64,000 nt of DNA from Rhipidocladum racemiflorum (lineage: Eukaryota > Streptophyta > Magnoliopsida > Poales > Poaceae). The notes below the pieces were generated by a model. That model was not told the DNA's origin and ran no database searches. It was given only the letters and a program-made list of their open reading frames with translations. Both the position numbers and the translations under genes were made by a program. Of the stretch, positions 23,631-34,347 are shown piece after piece. Location of the stretch: NCBI GenBank assembly GCA_036346355.1, contig CM070581.1, positions 5,704,001 through 5,768,000 of the forward strand. Reading direction: 5' to 3'. The stretch's first letter is position 1; every line of letters starts with the position of its first letter.

Positions 23631-24693
23631 GCGAAACGACGGTGGGACGCTCATAAAACGAGAAGGTAGTGACCGTCGGTGCAACGACATGGCCGCGATA
23701 AAACGCTACCAAGGATGGCTAACCGAAACGCGAACCAGTAACAAAGGGATAGGTTGAAAGACGACGGCTACAAACCGGAATCGGGCTTTGTCGGTGAACA
23801 GAGGCCAAAAGAACTCTAGGGATGGACAAAAACATTACATGATGACCCAAAGGACGGAACAACACGGCCAAAGTGAGCTAAGATAGCCGGCGTCAAAAGA
23901 CGGCGCGCGGCGGCGGCAAAAGACGGCGCTAAATAATAATAAAAATTCCAAAGGATGGGATGGCAAAGGGGGAATGTCCATCACGTAGAACTCAACGGTA
24001 TAGGCGGATTTTGCGGTGACGCGCCGGATTGATCATAATCTGCCGTTAAACGGCTTTCGGGGCTAAACTTCAGACGGCCATAACTTCTAGAATAATGATC
24101 GGAACTTAACCAAATTTGATAGAGAGCTAGATGTGACCTAGAGGCACACCGTGACGTAGGTGGCTCAGAGTTTTACCTTCTGGATCAGTGGGGAACGTGC
24201 GAGGATGATTGCCGCTATCTGCAACGCAGTCTGATCGGAGAAAAGAATTTTCTGCGCAAAATCCAGAGGGCAAAACCATGGGTTAGGATGTGCACCATGT
24301 AGAGGACATCAAGGAGAGTCTACAGTAAAATGTCACGGACAAACTCGAAAAATTGAGGGAGATATGGCCTCGGCAATATTCAAGATTGAAACGGGCATAA
24401 CGTTTGATTCCGTGGGCCAAATTGCACGAAATTTGAAAGGGAGACAGAGGGGACGTCATGGCTCACTGTGGCGAGACGGATCTCAAAAAGATTCGACGAG
24501 CTGACGGGGGACGCGCTCCAAAGTTCGGCCATCGTTTGGGCAATGTCTGGGGCTTCTCGGCAGCGGCTCGGGAGTTTGGATGGATTGATCTGGGGTGAGG
24601 ACGTGTGGGAGAAGCCATGGGAGGTCTACCACAGGTTGGGGAGGCAGTTAGGTCAAGAAAAATCAAGTTTGGAGCAAAAACAGGCGAAATCGG

Positions 24694-24701
24694 CATTTAT
24701 A
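24694..24701 (-). promoter_or_regulatory. TATA box of the solo LTR
   Basis: Minus strand reads GTATAAATGCC upstream of a GC-poor transcribed region; position within the LTR is similar to the box in the related LTR. Confidence 0.4.
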
Positions 24702-25501
24702 CGAACACTTGGCGTGCATGAATCGGACTGAGGTGATGTGGCGCATTGTGGAGCATCCGATCGGCATCGGATGGCTGAGGAATTGCGGGCAACGTGGCCC
24801 AGGCTTCGGTGCGACCAGCTGGGCCGAGCGGCTGGTGCGCGCGCGTGCCCCTGAACGGGCTGAGCGCGAAAAAAGGCCGGGGCGGCCTAGCGTGGCAGGA
24901 GGGAGTGGGCCGGCTGGCGCGGGAGGTGGGCGATGGCCCAGGCGCGGGAGTAGGGGGTGTGGCCCGGTTCGGCGGTGTGGGCTGGCGTGGGGGCAAGGCC
25001 CGGGTGGCGGTGTGGGCTGGCACGGGAGAGGAGAGAGGAGATTAGGCCCAAAGCCAAAAACAGATTTTCCAATAAAAACAAATTCAAAAAATTAAAACTA
25101 ATTATTTAGGACAACAAAAATACCCAAAAAATTCTAAAAAATATTTTGAGATATTTTGAACTCAAATAAAATATTTTCAACAAAACTTTATATAAACTTT
25201 TCAAATATTTAACTAATTTTCGTAAAAGGGCTTAATACGATTCAATTCCAAATAAATTTGATAAATAGCAAACGAGCACTGAAAAATCTCAAAAATCATA
25301 GAAAAATTCCTTGGAGTACAAGGAATCCAAATAAAACTAAATTTCTTTTATTTGAAATATAAAATAATCAAATTAAATTATTTTAGCTTTTAGGAAATCC
25401 ATATTACACTTTATAAATGCGAGAAAATTAATGGAAATTTTTGAAAAGCTAAACTAAACCAAAATTTTTTGAAAACCCAAATTTTGGGATGTTACAGAAG
25501 G

Positions 25502-26340
25502 TAATGGCAAATTATCTTCCCATTGTCCTTAAAGGATCTGCAAGAACATGGTTATGTAATTAGCTAGAAGAATTTATTTTTAGTTGGGAAAATTATGCCA
25601 TGCTATTTTAAACAATTTTAAAAGTTGTTATGCGAAGCCAGACAAAGAGGATGACCTATATTAAAAGGTTTATAGAGGTTTGTAATACAATTCCTAACAT
25701 ATCTGATGATTCTGTGATTCGTACATTCAAGCACGTTATATGCTACAAGCGTTTCACAGAGGTTCTCAACATTCGTCCGCCATCTACCATATCAGAACTC
25801 TTCGATGTGGTATATCGGTATTCCGATTCACACGAGGCGGTTGAATGAAAACCATATAGTCGACAAGGGTCATACACCACCTCAGCCAGGATTGAAGATC
25901 ACCGAAGGTAACAAACCTAAGAAGATATCCACACTTGATGACTGAAAATGTAAAAAATAAAAAAGGGTAAAAAGATCTCTCAAAGAGAGGTCACGGGCGT
26001 TTACGAATGACCTGCATACTCTAAGGATAAAACACCTTGGAAGAAGAAACCTGGTTAGACAGGTGATCGATTTATTCTCAAAGGATCTACTCCAAACAGT
26101 GGGAATGGACGATGGTATCCCTTGCATGATACACCAAGACATGACTTGTGCAATTGCCTAACATGGCAAAGACGCATGGATGAGTTTTACTCTGGTAAGG
26201 GTCCTATGCCGACCTTACCAAAAGGACGAAGTATAAAAGATGCAAATGGTGATGAAGACATGGGTTATCAAAAACCAGACAACCATGTCAACATGATCTT
26301 CAGTGGATCATTTGCATATTCTCCAAAACGGCAATTTTAA
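25502..26340 (+). pseudogene. Element B gag, C-terminal part
   Basis: Directly after the solo LTR, VMANYLPIVLKGSARTWL continues the Gag core, followed by a segment with YIKRFIEVCNTIPNISDDSV and, at about 26115-26180, RWYPLHDTPRHDLCNC, the zinc-binding-like HxxxH/C motif of Tat Gag. Joined with the left part across the insertion the sequence reads ...GDE-KVMAN..., showing that the solo LTR split a single Gag region. Confidence 0.68.
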
Positions 26341-26448
26341 TCCACATGGAGGGAGGTCAATAACATCGACACCTGACCTGGAAAACTAGACTTTTCAAAA
26401 TGGTAAGATGTTGTAATTATCTTCAGAAAGGACGATTGCCCAAAAGGT

Positions 26449-26808
26449 ATGTCTACTTCTCGTAAACTTCCATTAGTAATATCTCCTACTATTACTAACT
26501 GTAAAGTAGGGAGAGTTTTAGTTAATAAAGGAAGTTCATTAGACCTGCTTTTTATCCATACTCTTGATGAAATACAAATTCATCGGTCTAAGATACAACC
26601 CGTGACAAATCCCTTCTTCGAAATTGTCACTGGTCCGTCCGTAACTTTAATAGGACAGATTGTGTTATTTGTCACTTTTAGAGATGTCCGTAATTTCATA
26701 AGCGAGTTGATTTCATTTGAAGTTGTAGACTTTGAGTCTGCATACAATGCTATATTGGGTAGACCTTCACTCACCAAATTTATGGTAGTTACTCATCATG
26801 CCTACTAA
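26449..26808 (+). pseudogene. Element B aspartic protease, catalytic Asp lost
   Basis: A 119-residue open segment has the retropepsin order: PLVISPTI, the flap-side VLVNKGSSLDLL, TLDEI, SKIQPV, and the C-terminal AYNAILGRPSLTKF. In working enzymes the active-site motif is D-S/T/G-G (LVDSGSS or LVDGGSS). Here Asp is Asn and the next residue is Lys (NKGSS), so it should be inactive. The rest of the fold is intact, which dates inactivation as a point-mutation process. Confidence 0.7.
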
Positions 26809-27059
26809 AGCCTCAAGATATCTGGTCCAAAAGGTTTGATTAATGTGCAATGTAACCCAACTACTGCATTGAATTTTGATCGAAAACTACTTGAAATTGC
26901 TGATTAATTACCATTAAAAGATGCTAATGATGTAGAAAGGTCCTGCATGGTTAAAAAACCTGGCAAGTCAGTGAAGCTGGAAACTAATGCTCAGTCGAAT
27001 GAGCAAGTAAAGCTTATTTCCATCGACCTCACCAACCAGTCTAAACTATTTGGATAGGG

Positions 27060-28220
27060 TTAGGGATGGATGCAAAATAGGAAGACACACTCATTGCCTT
27101 CCTCTTGGCTAATGTAGATGTGTTTGCATGGAAAACATCCGACATATCTGGAGTCCCAATGGAGATGATTGAGCACAGGTTAGCTATCTGACATAAAATA
27201 CAATAAGTGAAGTAGAAACTGTGGTGATTCGCTCCTGATCGACAAGAGGCTATCCGACAAGAGTTGGACAAACTCTTGGAAGTTGGTTTCATTTCATGAA
27301 GTTGATATCTAGATTGGCTTGCAAATCCGGTTATGGTCAAGAAGGCAAATGATAAGTGGCGAATGTGCATCGATTTCACCAGCCTAAATATCACTTATCC
27401 AAAAGATAAATTTTATTTGCCCTAAATAGATGAGTTGGTCGACTCAACAGCGAGTTGCGAAATAATGAGTTTTTTGAATGCATACTCAGGTTATCAACAA
27501 ATAAGCATGGCAAGAGAAAATTAAGAGAATACTTTTTTATAACCCCATTTGGAATCTACTGCTACCAGAAGATGCCATTTGGGCTAAAAAAATGCTGGAG
27601 CCACGTACCAACGCCTCATGCAGAAAGATTTCATAAGTCAAATAGAAAAAAAACTAGAAACTTATGTAGATGATCTCATTGTAAAGAGCAAGAAAAGCTC
27701 TAATCATTTATTGAATTTGGCTAAAACATTTTGTAATTTAAAAAAGATGGAATAAAATTAAATCACGAAAAGTGTACTTTTGGAGTCTCTTTTGGCAAAT
27801 TGCTAGGATTTCTTGTTTGTTCACGCAGAATTGAAACCAATCCTGAAAAGATCTGTGCCATTGAATCCGTAAGATCTCCTTCTTCGGTGAAGAAAGTGCA
27901 AGGATTAACTGGTCAGATGGCTGCTCTCAGTCGTTTTATATCCAGATCGAGAGAACGTGTGTTACCTAATTTTAAGGTAATAAGAAAACACGATAAATTC
28001 CATTGGTCGGATGAAGCAGAAAAGACTTTACAATACATTAAAAATTATTTATCAAGCCTACCAACATTGGTATCACTTAATCAGGAGGAACCATTATTGC
28101 TTTTTATAGTAGCTACAAATAATGTGGTTAGCGTTATTTTGATCGTTGAACGAGATAAGGTTCAAAAATCTATATACTACGTAAGTGAATTTTTACACAG
28201 ACCTAAGGAGAGATATCCTT
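27060..28220 (+). pseudogene. Element B reverse transcriptase and RNase H
   Basis: Segments in changing frames give SWFHF-like thumb text, KWRMCIDFTSLN at 27355-27390, PFGIYCY.KMPFGLKK, and the catalytic TYVDD at 27660-27674, followed by LIVKSKKSSNHL and GFLVCSRRIETNPEKI. The 27800-28222 open frame carries VQGLTGQMAALSRFISRS and FHWSDEAEKTLQYIK leading into RNase H (LLLFIVATNNVVSVILI). YVDD itself is preserved, but stops at 27300 and elsewhere break the frame. Confidence 0.75.
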
Positions 28221-28489
28221 AGATTCAAAAACTATTTTATTCCCTACTAATGGCTTCAAAGAAGCTAAGACATTATTTCCAATCACATTGAATAAAGTAC
28301 CATCATCATTTGCTTTGGGTAACATTCTCCATAATCAGAAAGCAACTAGTTGAATTGCTGATTGGGCAGTCAAACTTAGATCCTTTGATATCCATTTCAT
28401 CTCTCAATCAACAATCAAGTTATAAGTTTTAGCAGATTTTATTGCTAATTGGACTAACAGTGAGCCTTCTGTAGAACAGAATTTCACTA

Positions 28490-28915
28490 ACACTGGACAT
28501 TGGACCTTGTACTTTGATGGTTTTAGTGAACTAAGTGGTTCGAGGGCTGGTATAGTACTGGTCACACCACAAGGTGATTAGTTACAATACATAACCGAGA
28601 CGCAATTTCTTGCTACCAATAATGTAGCAAAGTATGAAAGTTTTCTAGCCGGTCTCCAAGCAGCCAAATACCTTAGAGTCCGTCAGCTTTTAATGAAAGG
28701 TGATTCGTAATTAGTCGTAAACCAGGTTAGCAAGGAATATAGGATGTCCGATGAGGTAATGTCTCACTACTTAGCTGAAGTAAGGAAATTGAAAAAAAAA
28801 TACTTTATTGACTTTGAAGTGCAATACATTCTACGAAAAGATAATCTTATAGCGGATCAGTTATCCAAACTAAGCTCCTCACGCTCACCTGTTCTAACAG
28901 GTATATTTCTTGAGC
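28490..28915 (+). pseudogene. Element B second (archaeal-type) RNase H, cut by Copia C
   Basis: Translating 28500 onwards gives WTLYFDGFSELSGSRAGIVL, the D-G start of an RNase H, then ATNNVAKYESFLAGLQAAK (catalytic Glu region) and LRKDNLIADQLSKLSSSR (late Asp). A second RNase H after the first is diagnostic of the Tat lineage. The sequence is followed to GIFLEL at about 28915, where it meets Copia sequence. Confidence 0.72.
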
Positions 28916-29261
28916 TCTTCACGTCCATTTGATACAACTTAAAATCATGGTGAGTAGCAAAGGCAAATAATATTCTAATAGATTCAAGCCTAGCTACTGG
29001 AGCATATGTTTCACCGAAATCCAAACCTTCGATTTGAGTGCACCCGTGAGCAACCAAACGAGCTTTGTTCCTTGTCACGATTCCATTCTCATCTTGCTTG
29101 TTCCGGAAGACCCATTTTGTGCCGATTACGTTTTGATTTGGTCTTTGGACAAGCTCCCAAGCTTGATTTCTCTTGAAGTTATTGAGCTCCTCTTGCATGG
29201 CCATCACCCAATCCGGATCATCAAGTGCTTCTTCTACCTTAAGAGGCTCAAGAGAAGACAC
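28857..29261 (-). pseudogene. Copia C reverse transcriptase, truncated
   Basis: The frame reads SSLEPLKVEEALDDPDWVMAMQ, then ELNNFKRNQAWELV, IGTKWVFRNKQDENG, NKARLVAHGCTQIEGLDF, ETYAPVARLESIRIL and YQMDVKSS. These are the ordered N-terminal motifs of Copia reverse transcriptase. The expected AFLNG after DVKS is replaced by text that matches element B in the other orientation, and the YVDD active site is missing. It can therefore make no enzyme. Confidence 0.82.
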
Positions 29262-29351
29262 AAACGAGTAAAATTCACAAAAATTTGCAACTCGAGATCT
29301 AGTAGATACTCCCTTGTGAATGTCTCCGAGAATGTTGTCAACCGGATGATC

Positions 29352-29906
29352 TCATTGAATACTTTGATGAACTCTTGGGTGCGGTACAGTTGAATTTGGA
29401 GCTTGGATGGGTTCTTCATCTTGGGAAGCGTTCGAACCATCTTGGGCTTGTTTGGACGAGGAGGGAACATCACCTGAGCCTGACCCGTCCGGAGACTCCG
29501 GTATATGACCCGGAGACTCCGGATCAATCCGGACACTCCGGGTTTCAGGCCGGACACTCCGGGTTGGGGTGCTCGGGTGAGATTCCAGATTTTGAGGTCT
29601 TACCTCCCCAATTGCCATTTTCTTGATAGCTTCACATGGTGGTTCTTCCCCGTCAAACACGGCACGATCAACTTGTTCTACTTGAGAACCGTTAGCCTCA
29701 TCAAAAGTTACGTCACGCGAGATTTCAACGACACCGGTGGTATTGTTGAAAACTCGGTACGCATAAGCATTAGTTCCATAACCAAGTAAGAAACCTTCAT
29801 CTACTTTAGGAGCAAATTTAGAAGACTTAGCCTTTTTGTTAAGGATATAGCATTTACTCCCAAAGACTCGAAAGTAGGAGACGTTTGGTTTCTTGCCGGT
29901 GAGCAA
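29352..29906 (-). CDS. Copia C pol, integrase C-terminal and linker region
   Basis: Starts LTGKKPNVSYFRVFGSKCYIL, the well-conserved part of Copia pol just after the integrase core, with NKKAKSSKFAPKVDEGFLLGY and TTGVVEISRDVTFDE. The following linker (residues about 95-150) is rich in Pro, Ser and Arg and is encoded by four copies of the CCGGA-N3-TCCGG motif. The frame then shifts again near 29300 before reverse transcriptase. Confidence 0.72.
   Translation of the reverse strand: MLTGKKPNVSYFRVFGSKCYILNKKAKSSKFAPKVDEGFLLGYGTNAYAYRVFNNTTGVVEISRDVTFDEANGSQVEQVDRAVFDGEEPPCEAIKKMAIGEVRPQNLESHPSTPTRSVRPETRSVRIDPESPGHIPESPDGSGSGDVPSSSKQAQDGSNASQDEEPIQAPNSTVPHPRVHQSIQ
29486..29572. repeat. CCGGA-N3-TCCGG motif cluster 3 (pol linker)
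   Basis: Four copies, two CCGGAGACTCCGG and two CCGGACACTCCGG, encode a Pro/Ser/Arg-rich linker between integrase and reverse transcriptase. Confidence 0.8.
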
Positions 29907-30960
29907 TTAAATGCTGCCTTCTTCAAGATCTTGTGGAGGTAGAGGCGGTTGGAGCTGTGGCATGCGGTATTGATGGCTTCCGCCCAAAAGCTATCGGAAA
30001 CCTTGTACTCGTCAAGCATCGTCCGCGCCATCTCGATGAGGGTTCGATTCTTCCTCTCGGCCACCCCATTTTGTTGAGGAGAATAGGGAGCCGAGAATTC
30101 ATGCTTGATCCCTTCTTCATCAAGAAACTCCTCCACACCGATATTCTTGAACTCGGTACCGTTGTCGCTTCGAATTCTTTTGATCTTCACTTCAAACTCA
30201 TTTTGAGCTCTTCTCATGAATTTCTTTAACGTCACTTGGACTTCTCCCTTGTCATGCAGGAAAAATACCCAAGTGAATCGAGAAAAGTCATCAACAATAA
30301 CTAAACCATACTTACTTCCCCCGATGCTTATGTAAGCTACAGGACCAAATAAATCCATGTGGAGCATTTCCAACGGTCTTGAGGTCGTCATCACATTCTT
30401 GGCGGGATGGGAGGCACCAACTTGCTTGCCCGCTTGACAAGCGCTACAAACCCTATCTTTCTCAAAGACAACATTAGTTAGTCCAAGAATGTGGTTGCCT
30501 TTAATGAGTTTGTGAAGGTTCCTCATACCGACATGGGCTAGTCGGCGATGCCATAGCCAACCCATACTAGATTTAGCCATTAAACACGTTTCAAGATTAA
30601 GTCTATCCGTATTGAAGTCTACGAGATAGAGCTTACCCTTCAAACGCCCTTTAAAAGCTATTGAACCATCAAGCCTCTTAATGACTTTCACACCCTTTTC
30701 ATTAAACAAACAATTGTAGCCCGCTTCACACAATTGTGCAACGGACAACAAATTGTAGCTTAATGATTCGACAAGTAAAACATTACTTAAATGAAAATCA
30801 TTAGAGATAGAGATTTTACCCAAACCAATTACTTCTCCTTTTCCATTGTCTCCAAAGACAATACTTTCGCTATTAGATCCATTTACATCCAAGTGTGCGA
30901 ACATTGCCTTTTCTCCGGTCATATGATGCGTGCAACCACTATCCAAAATCCAACTTGTTC
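29801..30960 (-). CDS. Copia C protease and integrase
   Basis: The frame opens with WILDSGCTHHMTG (retropepsin active site DSG, near 30945) and continues through a GAG-pre-integrase segment with WLWHRRLAHVG and CSACQAGKQ (HHCC zinc site). The integrase core has HMDLFGPV (first Asp), IRSDNGTEF (second Asp) and NGVAERKNRTL (Glu), so the DDE triad is intact. FWAEAINTACHSSNRLYL marks the usual C-terminal part. After LLKKA-like text at about 29900 the frame is lost; a neighbouring frame (29906-29352) carries on with KPNVSYFRVFGSKCY. So one shift near 29895 breaks pol. Confidence 0.82.
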
Positions 30961-30990
30961 CACCGGAGATATAGGCCTACAAAAACATAT

Positions 30991-32541
30991 TTAGTTTTTG
31001 CTCTTTGGTACCCAAACTTGGTTAGGTCCACGCACATTAGTAACTAGAGATTTCGGGACCCAAATGGTGCGAACAATAGGAGCATTCTTTGGCTTACGCC
31101 CAATATGACAAGCAACTACACGACCAAGGTTAGTCTTCTTAAGAACATATGAAGCAAAGAACTCGGAGTGAGCCTTGTGCTTGGATGTTCCTTCGCCTTT
31201 CACAAAGTGGATTGGCTTGCTTAAAGGAGCAACAACAATGTTGCTCTTTTTGCCCTTTGGCGGAACATACCCAAGCCCTTGCCTCTTAGGATTACCTTGG
31301 CGCTTACCGAGATACTCCTCTAAACCCTTGCTTGCCTTGTAGGACTTTTGAAATCCATCTTCAAGCATCCCCTTAAGCTTCTCATTTTCATGAGCCAAGA
31401 CTTTCAAAGTCTCACGGTTAGTAGCACAAGTAGCAACATCAACATTATAGCATCTAGCGCAACCGTTGCTCGTTGAGGGTAATGAAATATTGGAATTGTT
31501 GGTTGAGGTAGAAGCTTTATTCGAGAGATCAACAATCTTCACTTCAAGAGCCTTGCACGCATCCTTTGCTTTTGCAAGTTGCTCTAAGAGTGAAGCATTG
31601 GTGATCTCAAGACTAAGTGCTTCATTTTTGGTCAAATTTGAGCTTTTGACCAAGTCCTCATTTTTCATCTTTTCAAAGGCTAAGCTTTTCTCTAGCTCAA
31701 GGTTCTTCTCCTTTTCAAAAATAAGGAGATCTTCTTGAGCTTCGAGAATAGCTTCCTTTTGCTCAACAACCTCCTCCAATCTTTCAATATCCTTAAGTAG
31801 CAAGTCTAATTTTTTAACATCAAAATCATCCATAGACTTAAATGTTACTTCTTCCTCATCACTAGCATCATCGCAATCATCTAAGCTATAATCAACAATG
31901 GAATGAATAGTGCTCTTAGATGATACCTTGTGCCCCTTTGCCATAAGGCACATTGGAGCATCTTCATCTCCGTCGCTCAAGGTGTCGAAGAGGCTCTTCG
32001 ACTTTGTCGGTGGAGTGGCGATGGCGACGGTGGCAAGTCCTCCTTCATTGCCGGAGTCGGACTCGGACTCGGACTCGGAGTCGGAATCGGAGTTCCACTC
32101 CTTGCCGATGTATGCGTGACCCTTGCCCTTGTACTTCTTGCTCTTGTCCTTGTCCTTCTTGCGGTACTTGTCTTTCTTATACGGCTTCTCTTCCTTCTTT
32201 TCTTTGTGTGGGCACTCGGCAATGAAATGACCGGGTTCCCCACACTCATAGCACTTTCTTGAAGAGTGTCTTCCTCTTGACTTGTTGCCGAAGCTCTTGG
32301 AATGGCTTCCCGGCTTGTAGCCCTTCTTCTTCAAGAACGTGTTGAATCTTCTTACGAGCAAGGCCATATCTTCATTTGTCAAGGGGCCGCTCGACTCTTC
32401 TTCATCGCTTGAGCTTTCTTCGGCTTCTTGTGCAACCTTGACGGCCTTCAAGGCTACACATTTCTTCTTGCCGGATTTGAGTTCTTCTACAACCTCGGCC
32501 TCCTTGATCATCATCTCATCCATCATCAACCGCCCAATCAC
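30991..32541 (-). CDS. Copia C Gag, C-terminal part with zinc knuckle and coiled coil
   Basis: A 516-residue open frame follows the first Gag part. At residues about 96-109 it has one CCHC knuckle, CYECGEPGHFIAEC, which binds nucleic acid. A Lys-rich stretch, a Ser/Asp/Glu-repeat acidic stretch (residues about 150-168) and a long Leu/Glu/Lys heptad region (residues about 245-345) follow, then a late basic tail with KNAPIVRTIWVPKS. This long Gag tail with coiled coil is typical for SIRE/Maximus elements. It ends with KSKN and a stop at 30991, after which the protease begins; in relatives pol follows a stop or a shift at this point. Confidence 0.8.
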   Translation of the reverse strand: MIGRLMMDEMMIKEAEVVEELKSGKKKCVALKAVKVAQEAEESSSDEEESSGPLTNEDMALLVRRFNTFLKKKGYKPGSHSKSFGNKSRGRHSSRKCYECGEPGHFIAECPHKEKKEEKPYKKDKYRKKDKDKSKKYKGKGHAYIGKEWNSDSDSESESESDSGNEGGLATVAIATPPTKSKSLFDTLSDGDEDAPMCLMAKGHKVSSKSTIHSIVDYSLDDCDDASDEEEVTFKSMDDFDVKKLDLLLKDIERLEEVVEQKEAILEAQEDLLIFEKEKNLELEKSLAFEKMKNEDLVKSSNLTKNEALSLEITNASLLEQLAKAKDACKALEVKIVDLSNKASTSTNNSNISLPSTSNGCARCYNVDVATCATNRETLKVLAHENEKLKGMLEDGFQKSYKASKGLEEYLGKRQGNPKRQGLGYVPPKGKKSNIVVAPLSKPIHFVKGEGTSKHKAHSEFFASYVLKKTNLGRVVACHIGRKPKNAPIVRTIWVPKSLVTNVRGPNQVWVPKSKN

Positions 32542-32577
32542 ATCATGAGGCGTGAGAGAGTCGAAGTTTGGCCGGTC

Positions 32578-33216
32578 TCAGATTAGTTGCACAAGGTTGC
32601 GGTTGGTTGGGGTGATCACTCGAAGTATGATCTTCACCACGGCCTTGTCGGTGAGCTCGGTGCTTCCAAGTCCCTTTGCTTGATTCACTAGCACCATCAA
32701 GCGATCAAACATATTTGTGTACGATTCACCTTCTTCCAAAGTATATCGGCTTAGCTCTCCAATGATGAGCTCGATCTTGGACTCACGGACACTTGACACA
32801 CCTTCATGAGTCACCATCAACCTTTCCCAAATGTCCTTGGCATTGTCAAGGCCATCGACCCGGTTGAACTCGGAGTCGCTCAAAGCATTGAACAAGGCAT
32901 TGACGGCCAAGTCGTTGAAGTGTTGAGCTTTGTCTTCTTCGGAGGTGAGATTGTTGGGATTTGCGGGCTTGAAACCTGTTTCAACAATCTTCCAAATGCA
33001 AGGATGAAGTGATCTCAAATGCATCTTCATCTTGTGTTTCCATGCCGCATAGCGAGTGCCATCGAAATGAGGCGCTCGTCCGGACGAGACGGAAACATAA
33101 GATGAGGAGTTTGAGACTCCAAAAGAGGAATAATCTAAAGGAATTGCAACCCCTATACCGGAACCCGTGGCCTTGTCTTGGGCATGGGTTTCGGTAACTT
33201 TCTCTATATCCGACAT
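32578..33216 (-). CDS. Copia C Gag, N-terminal part
   Basis: A 212-residue open frame starts MSDIEKVTETHAQDKATGSG. It contains PHFDGTRYAAWKHKMKMHL, IWKIVETG, ALFNALSDSEFNRV and DIWERLMVTHEGV, the hallmarks of the SIRE-type Gag (UBN2/DUF4219 families), followed by MFDRLMVLVNQAKGLG. It ends NRNLVQLI at a stop at 32578; relatives continue without a stop into the segment that starts just downstream at 32541, so one nonsense or frame change (near 32580-32545) separates the two parts. Gag packages element RNA in cytoplasmic particles. Confidence 0.8.
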   Translation of the reverse strand: MSDIEKVTETHAQDKATGSGIGVAIPLDYSSFGVSNSSSYVSVSSGRAPHFDGTRYAAWKHKMKMHLRSLHPCIWKIVETGFKPANPNNLTSEEDKAQHFNDLAVNALFNALSDSEFNRVDGLDNAKDIWERLMVTHEGVSSVRESKIELIIGELSRYTLEEGESYTNMFDRLMVLVNQAKGLGSTELTDKAVVKIILRVITPTNRNLVQLI

Positions 33217-33258
33217 CTTTGTTTCTCCAAGCGGTTAAGCCAAAACAAAGGAGATTTG

Positions 33259-33270
33259 GCTCTGATACCA
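33259..33270 (-). other. Copia C primer-binding site (initiator tRNA-Met)
   Basis: Minus strand reads TGGTATCAGAGC, the exact complement of the plant initiator tRNA-Met 3' end, two bases inside the LTR. Confidence 0.9.
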
Positions 33271-33361
33271 ATTGAAAGGACCAACGATGTCGCCTAGAGG
33301 GGAGGTGAATAGGCGGATTTAAAAAAACGCAGCGGAATTAAAACTGGCCGAGCAGGTCAAC

Positions 33362-33460
33362 CCGGAGTCTCCGAGTTTTGGTCCGGATACTCCGGCTTGT
33401 CCGGATACTCCGGCTTGTCCGGAGTGTCCGGTATTGGATACCGGAGTCTCCGAGTTGGGT
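33362..33460. repeat. CCGGA-N3-TCCGG motif cluster 1 (LTR, inner)
   Basis: Five copies or variants in about 100 bp, such as CCGGATACTCCGG (twice) and CCGGAGTGTCCGG. Each is a short inverted repeat with a 3-nt centre. Confidence 0.8.
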
Positions 33461-34171
33461 GGCTCGGGAGCGCAACACAAGTTGCTCAAGCTTGCACGAA
33501 ATACTACTAAAAGTAAATAACAATAGCAACCTAGAACAAGTGCTAGTATGGATTTGAATTAAAGCTAGACAAAGAGCTAGATCTAGGCTTTACGGAGACA
33601 AATCCACACAAGCAACACAAGTAAGTAAAGAGAGAGCGAGAGAAGCGATTTTTCACCGAAGTTCGGATTCTTGAAGGGAACCCTACGTCTCCGTTGAGGT
33701 GTCTCGGTCACACTTGAGCCGGGGTCTCTTTCAACCCGCTTTCCTCCCGGTGCTGCACAAATGCACTCGCCGGCTTCACTTCTTATCTCTTCCCTTTCGG
33801 AGGCGAGACTCGCCTTCACAAACGACCGGGGCTCACCACACGCGTTGGTAGCTCCCGGTGACTCCTAGCCGTCTAGGAGACCTTCAACCTCCAAGAGTAA
33901 TAACACCACGAAGAATCGCTTGGAGGATGAACTAGTGCTCAAAGACTAGAAATGAATGCACCTAGCACTTTACTTCTTCCTCTCCTCACCAAAATGGATC
34001 AACAACCAAATCTAATGGTGGGAGGAAGTATGAGCTCTCTTGAATGCTTGGAAGAGGTTAGGAATGGCTTGAATGCTGCAATGAATGAGCTCAATCCAGT
34101 TCATAGCCGTTGGGAGAGAGTGGGGGCTTTAAATAGTCAGTTCAAAAACTAGCCGTTACTCTCGTTTTTGT

Positions 34172-34347
34172 ACAGGCCGGAGTGTCCGGACAAATAACCC
34201 GGAGACTCCGGGCAAAATGTCCGGATACTCCGGACGACTGGAATTTAAGAGTGACCGAGGGGTCCAACCCGGAGACTCCGGACATATTGTCCGGATACTC
34301 CAGATTGAATCCGGACACTCCGGACATAAGGTCCGGACTCTCCGAGT
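34172..34347. repeat. CCGGA-N3-TCCGG motif cluster 2 (LTR, outer)
   Basis: Seven copies or variants, including CCGGAGACTCCGG (twice), CCGGATACTCCGG and CCGGACACTCCGG, just downstream of the LTR TATA box in transcription direction or overlapping it. Confidence 0.8.

Larger units (their letters stand above)
21151..25496 (-). mobile_element. Solo LTR (4.35 kb) inside element B gag
   Basis: TGTCGGGACCCGAATG at 21151 and GGGATGTTACA at 25496 are the two ends, flanked by GAAGG at 21146-21150 and 25497-25501. Ends, the TACT...CAGCAAGTCATGCACAGAATGCA stretch near 21520, and the layout match the chromovirus LTR at 53302-56781, so it is a relative in minus orientation. A TATAAATG box lies on the minus strand at about 24694-24701. 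It contains a 14-15-bp minisatellite. No internal coding region remains. Confidence 0.85.

Noticed and set aside
29486..29572. Regular CCGGA-N3-TCCGG repeats as a CRISPR-like array
   Set aside because: Units are short palindromes without uniform spacers, in a plant retroelement.
32041..32249. Arg- and Ser-rich ORFs on both strands
   Set aside because: Shadows of the Ser/Asp/Glu-rich tract in Copia Gag; no independent support.
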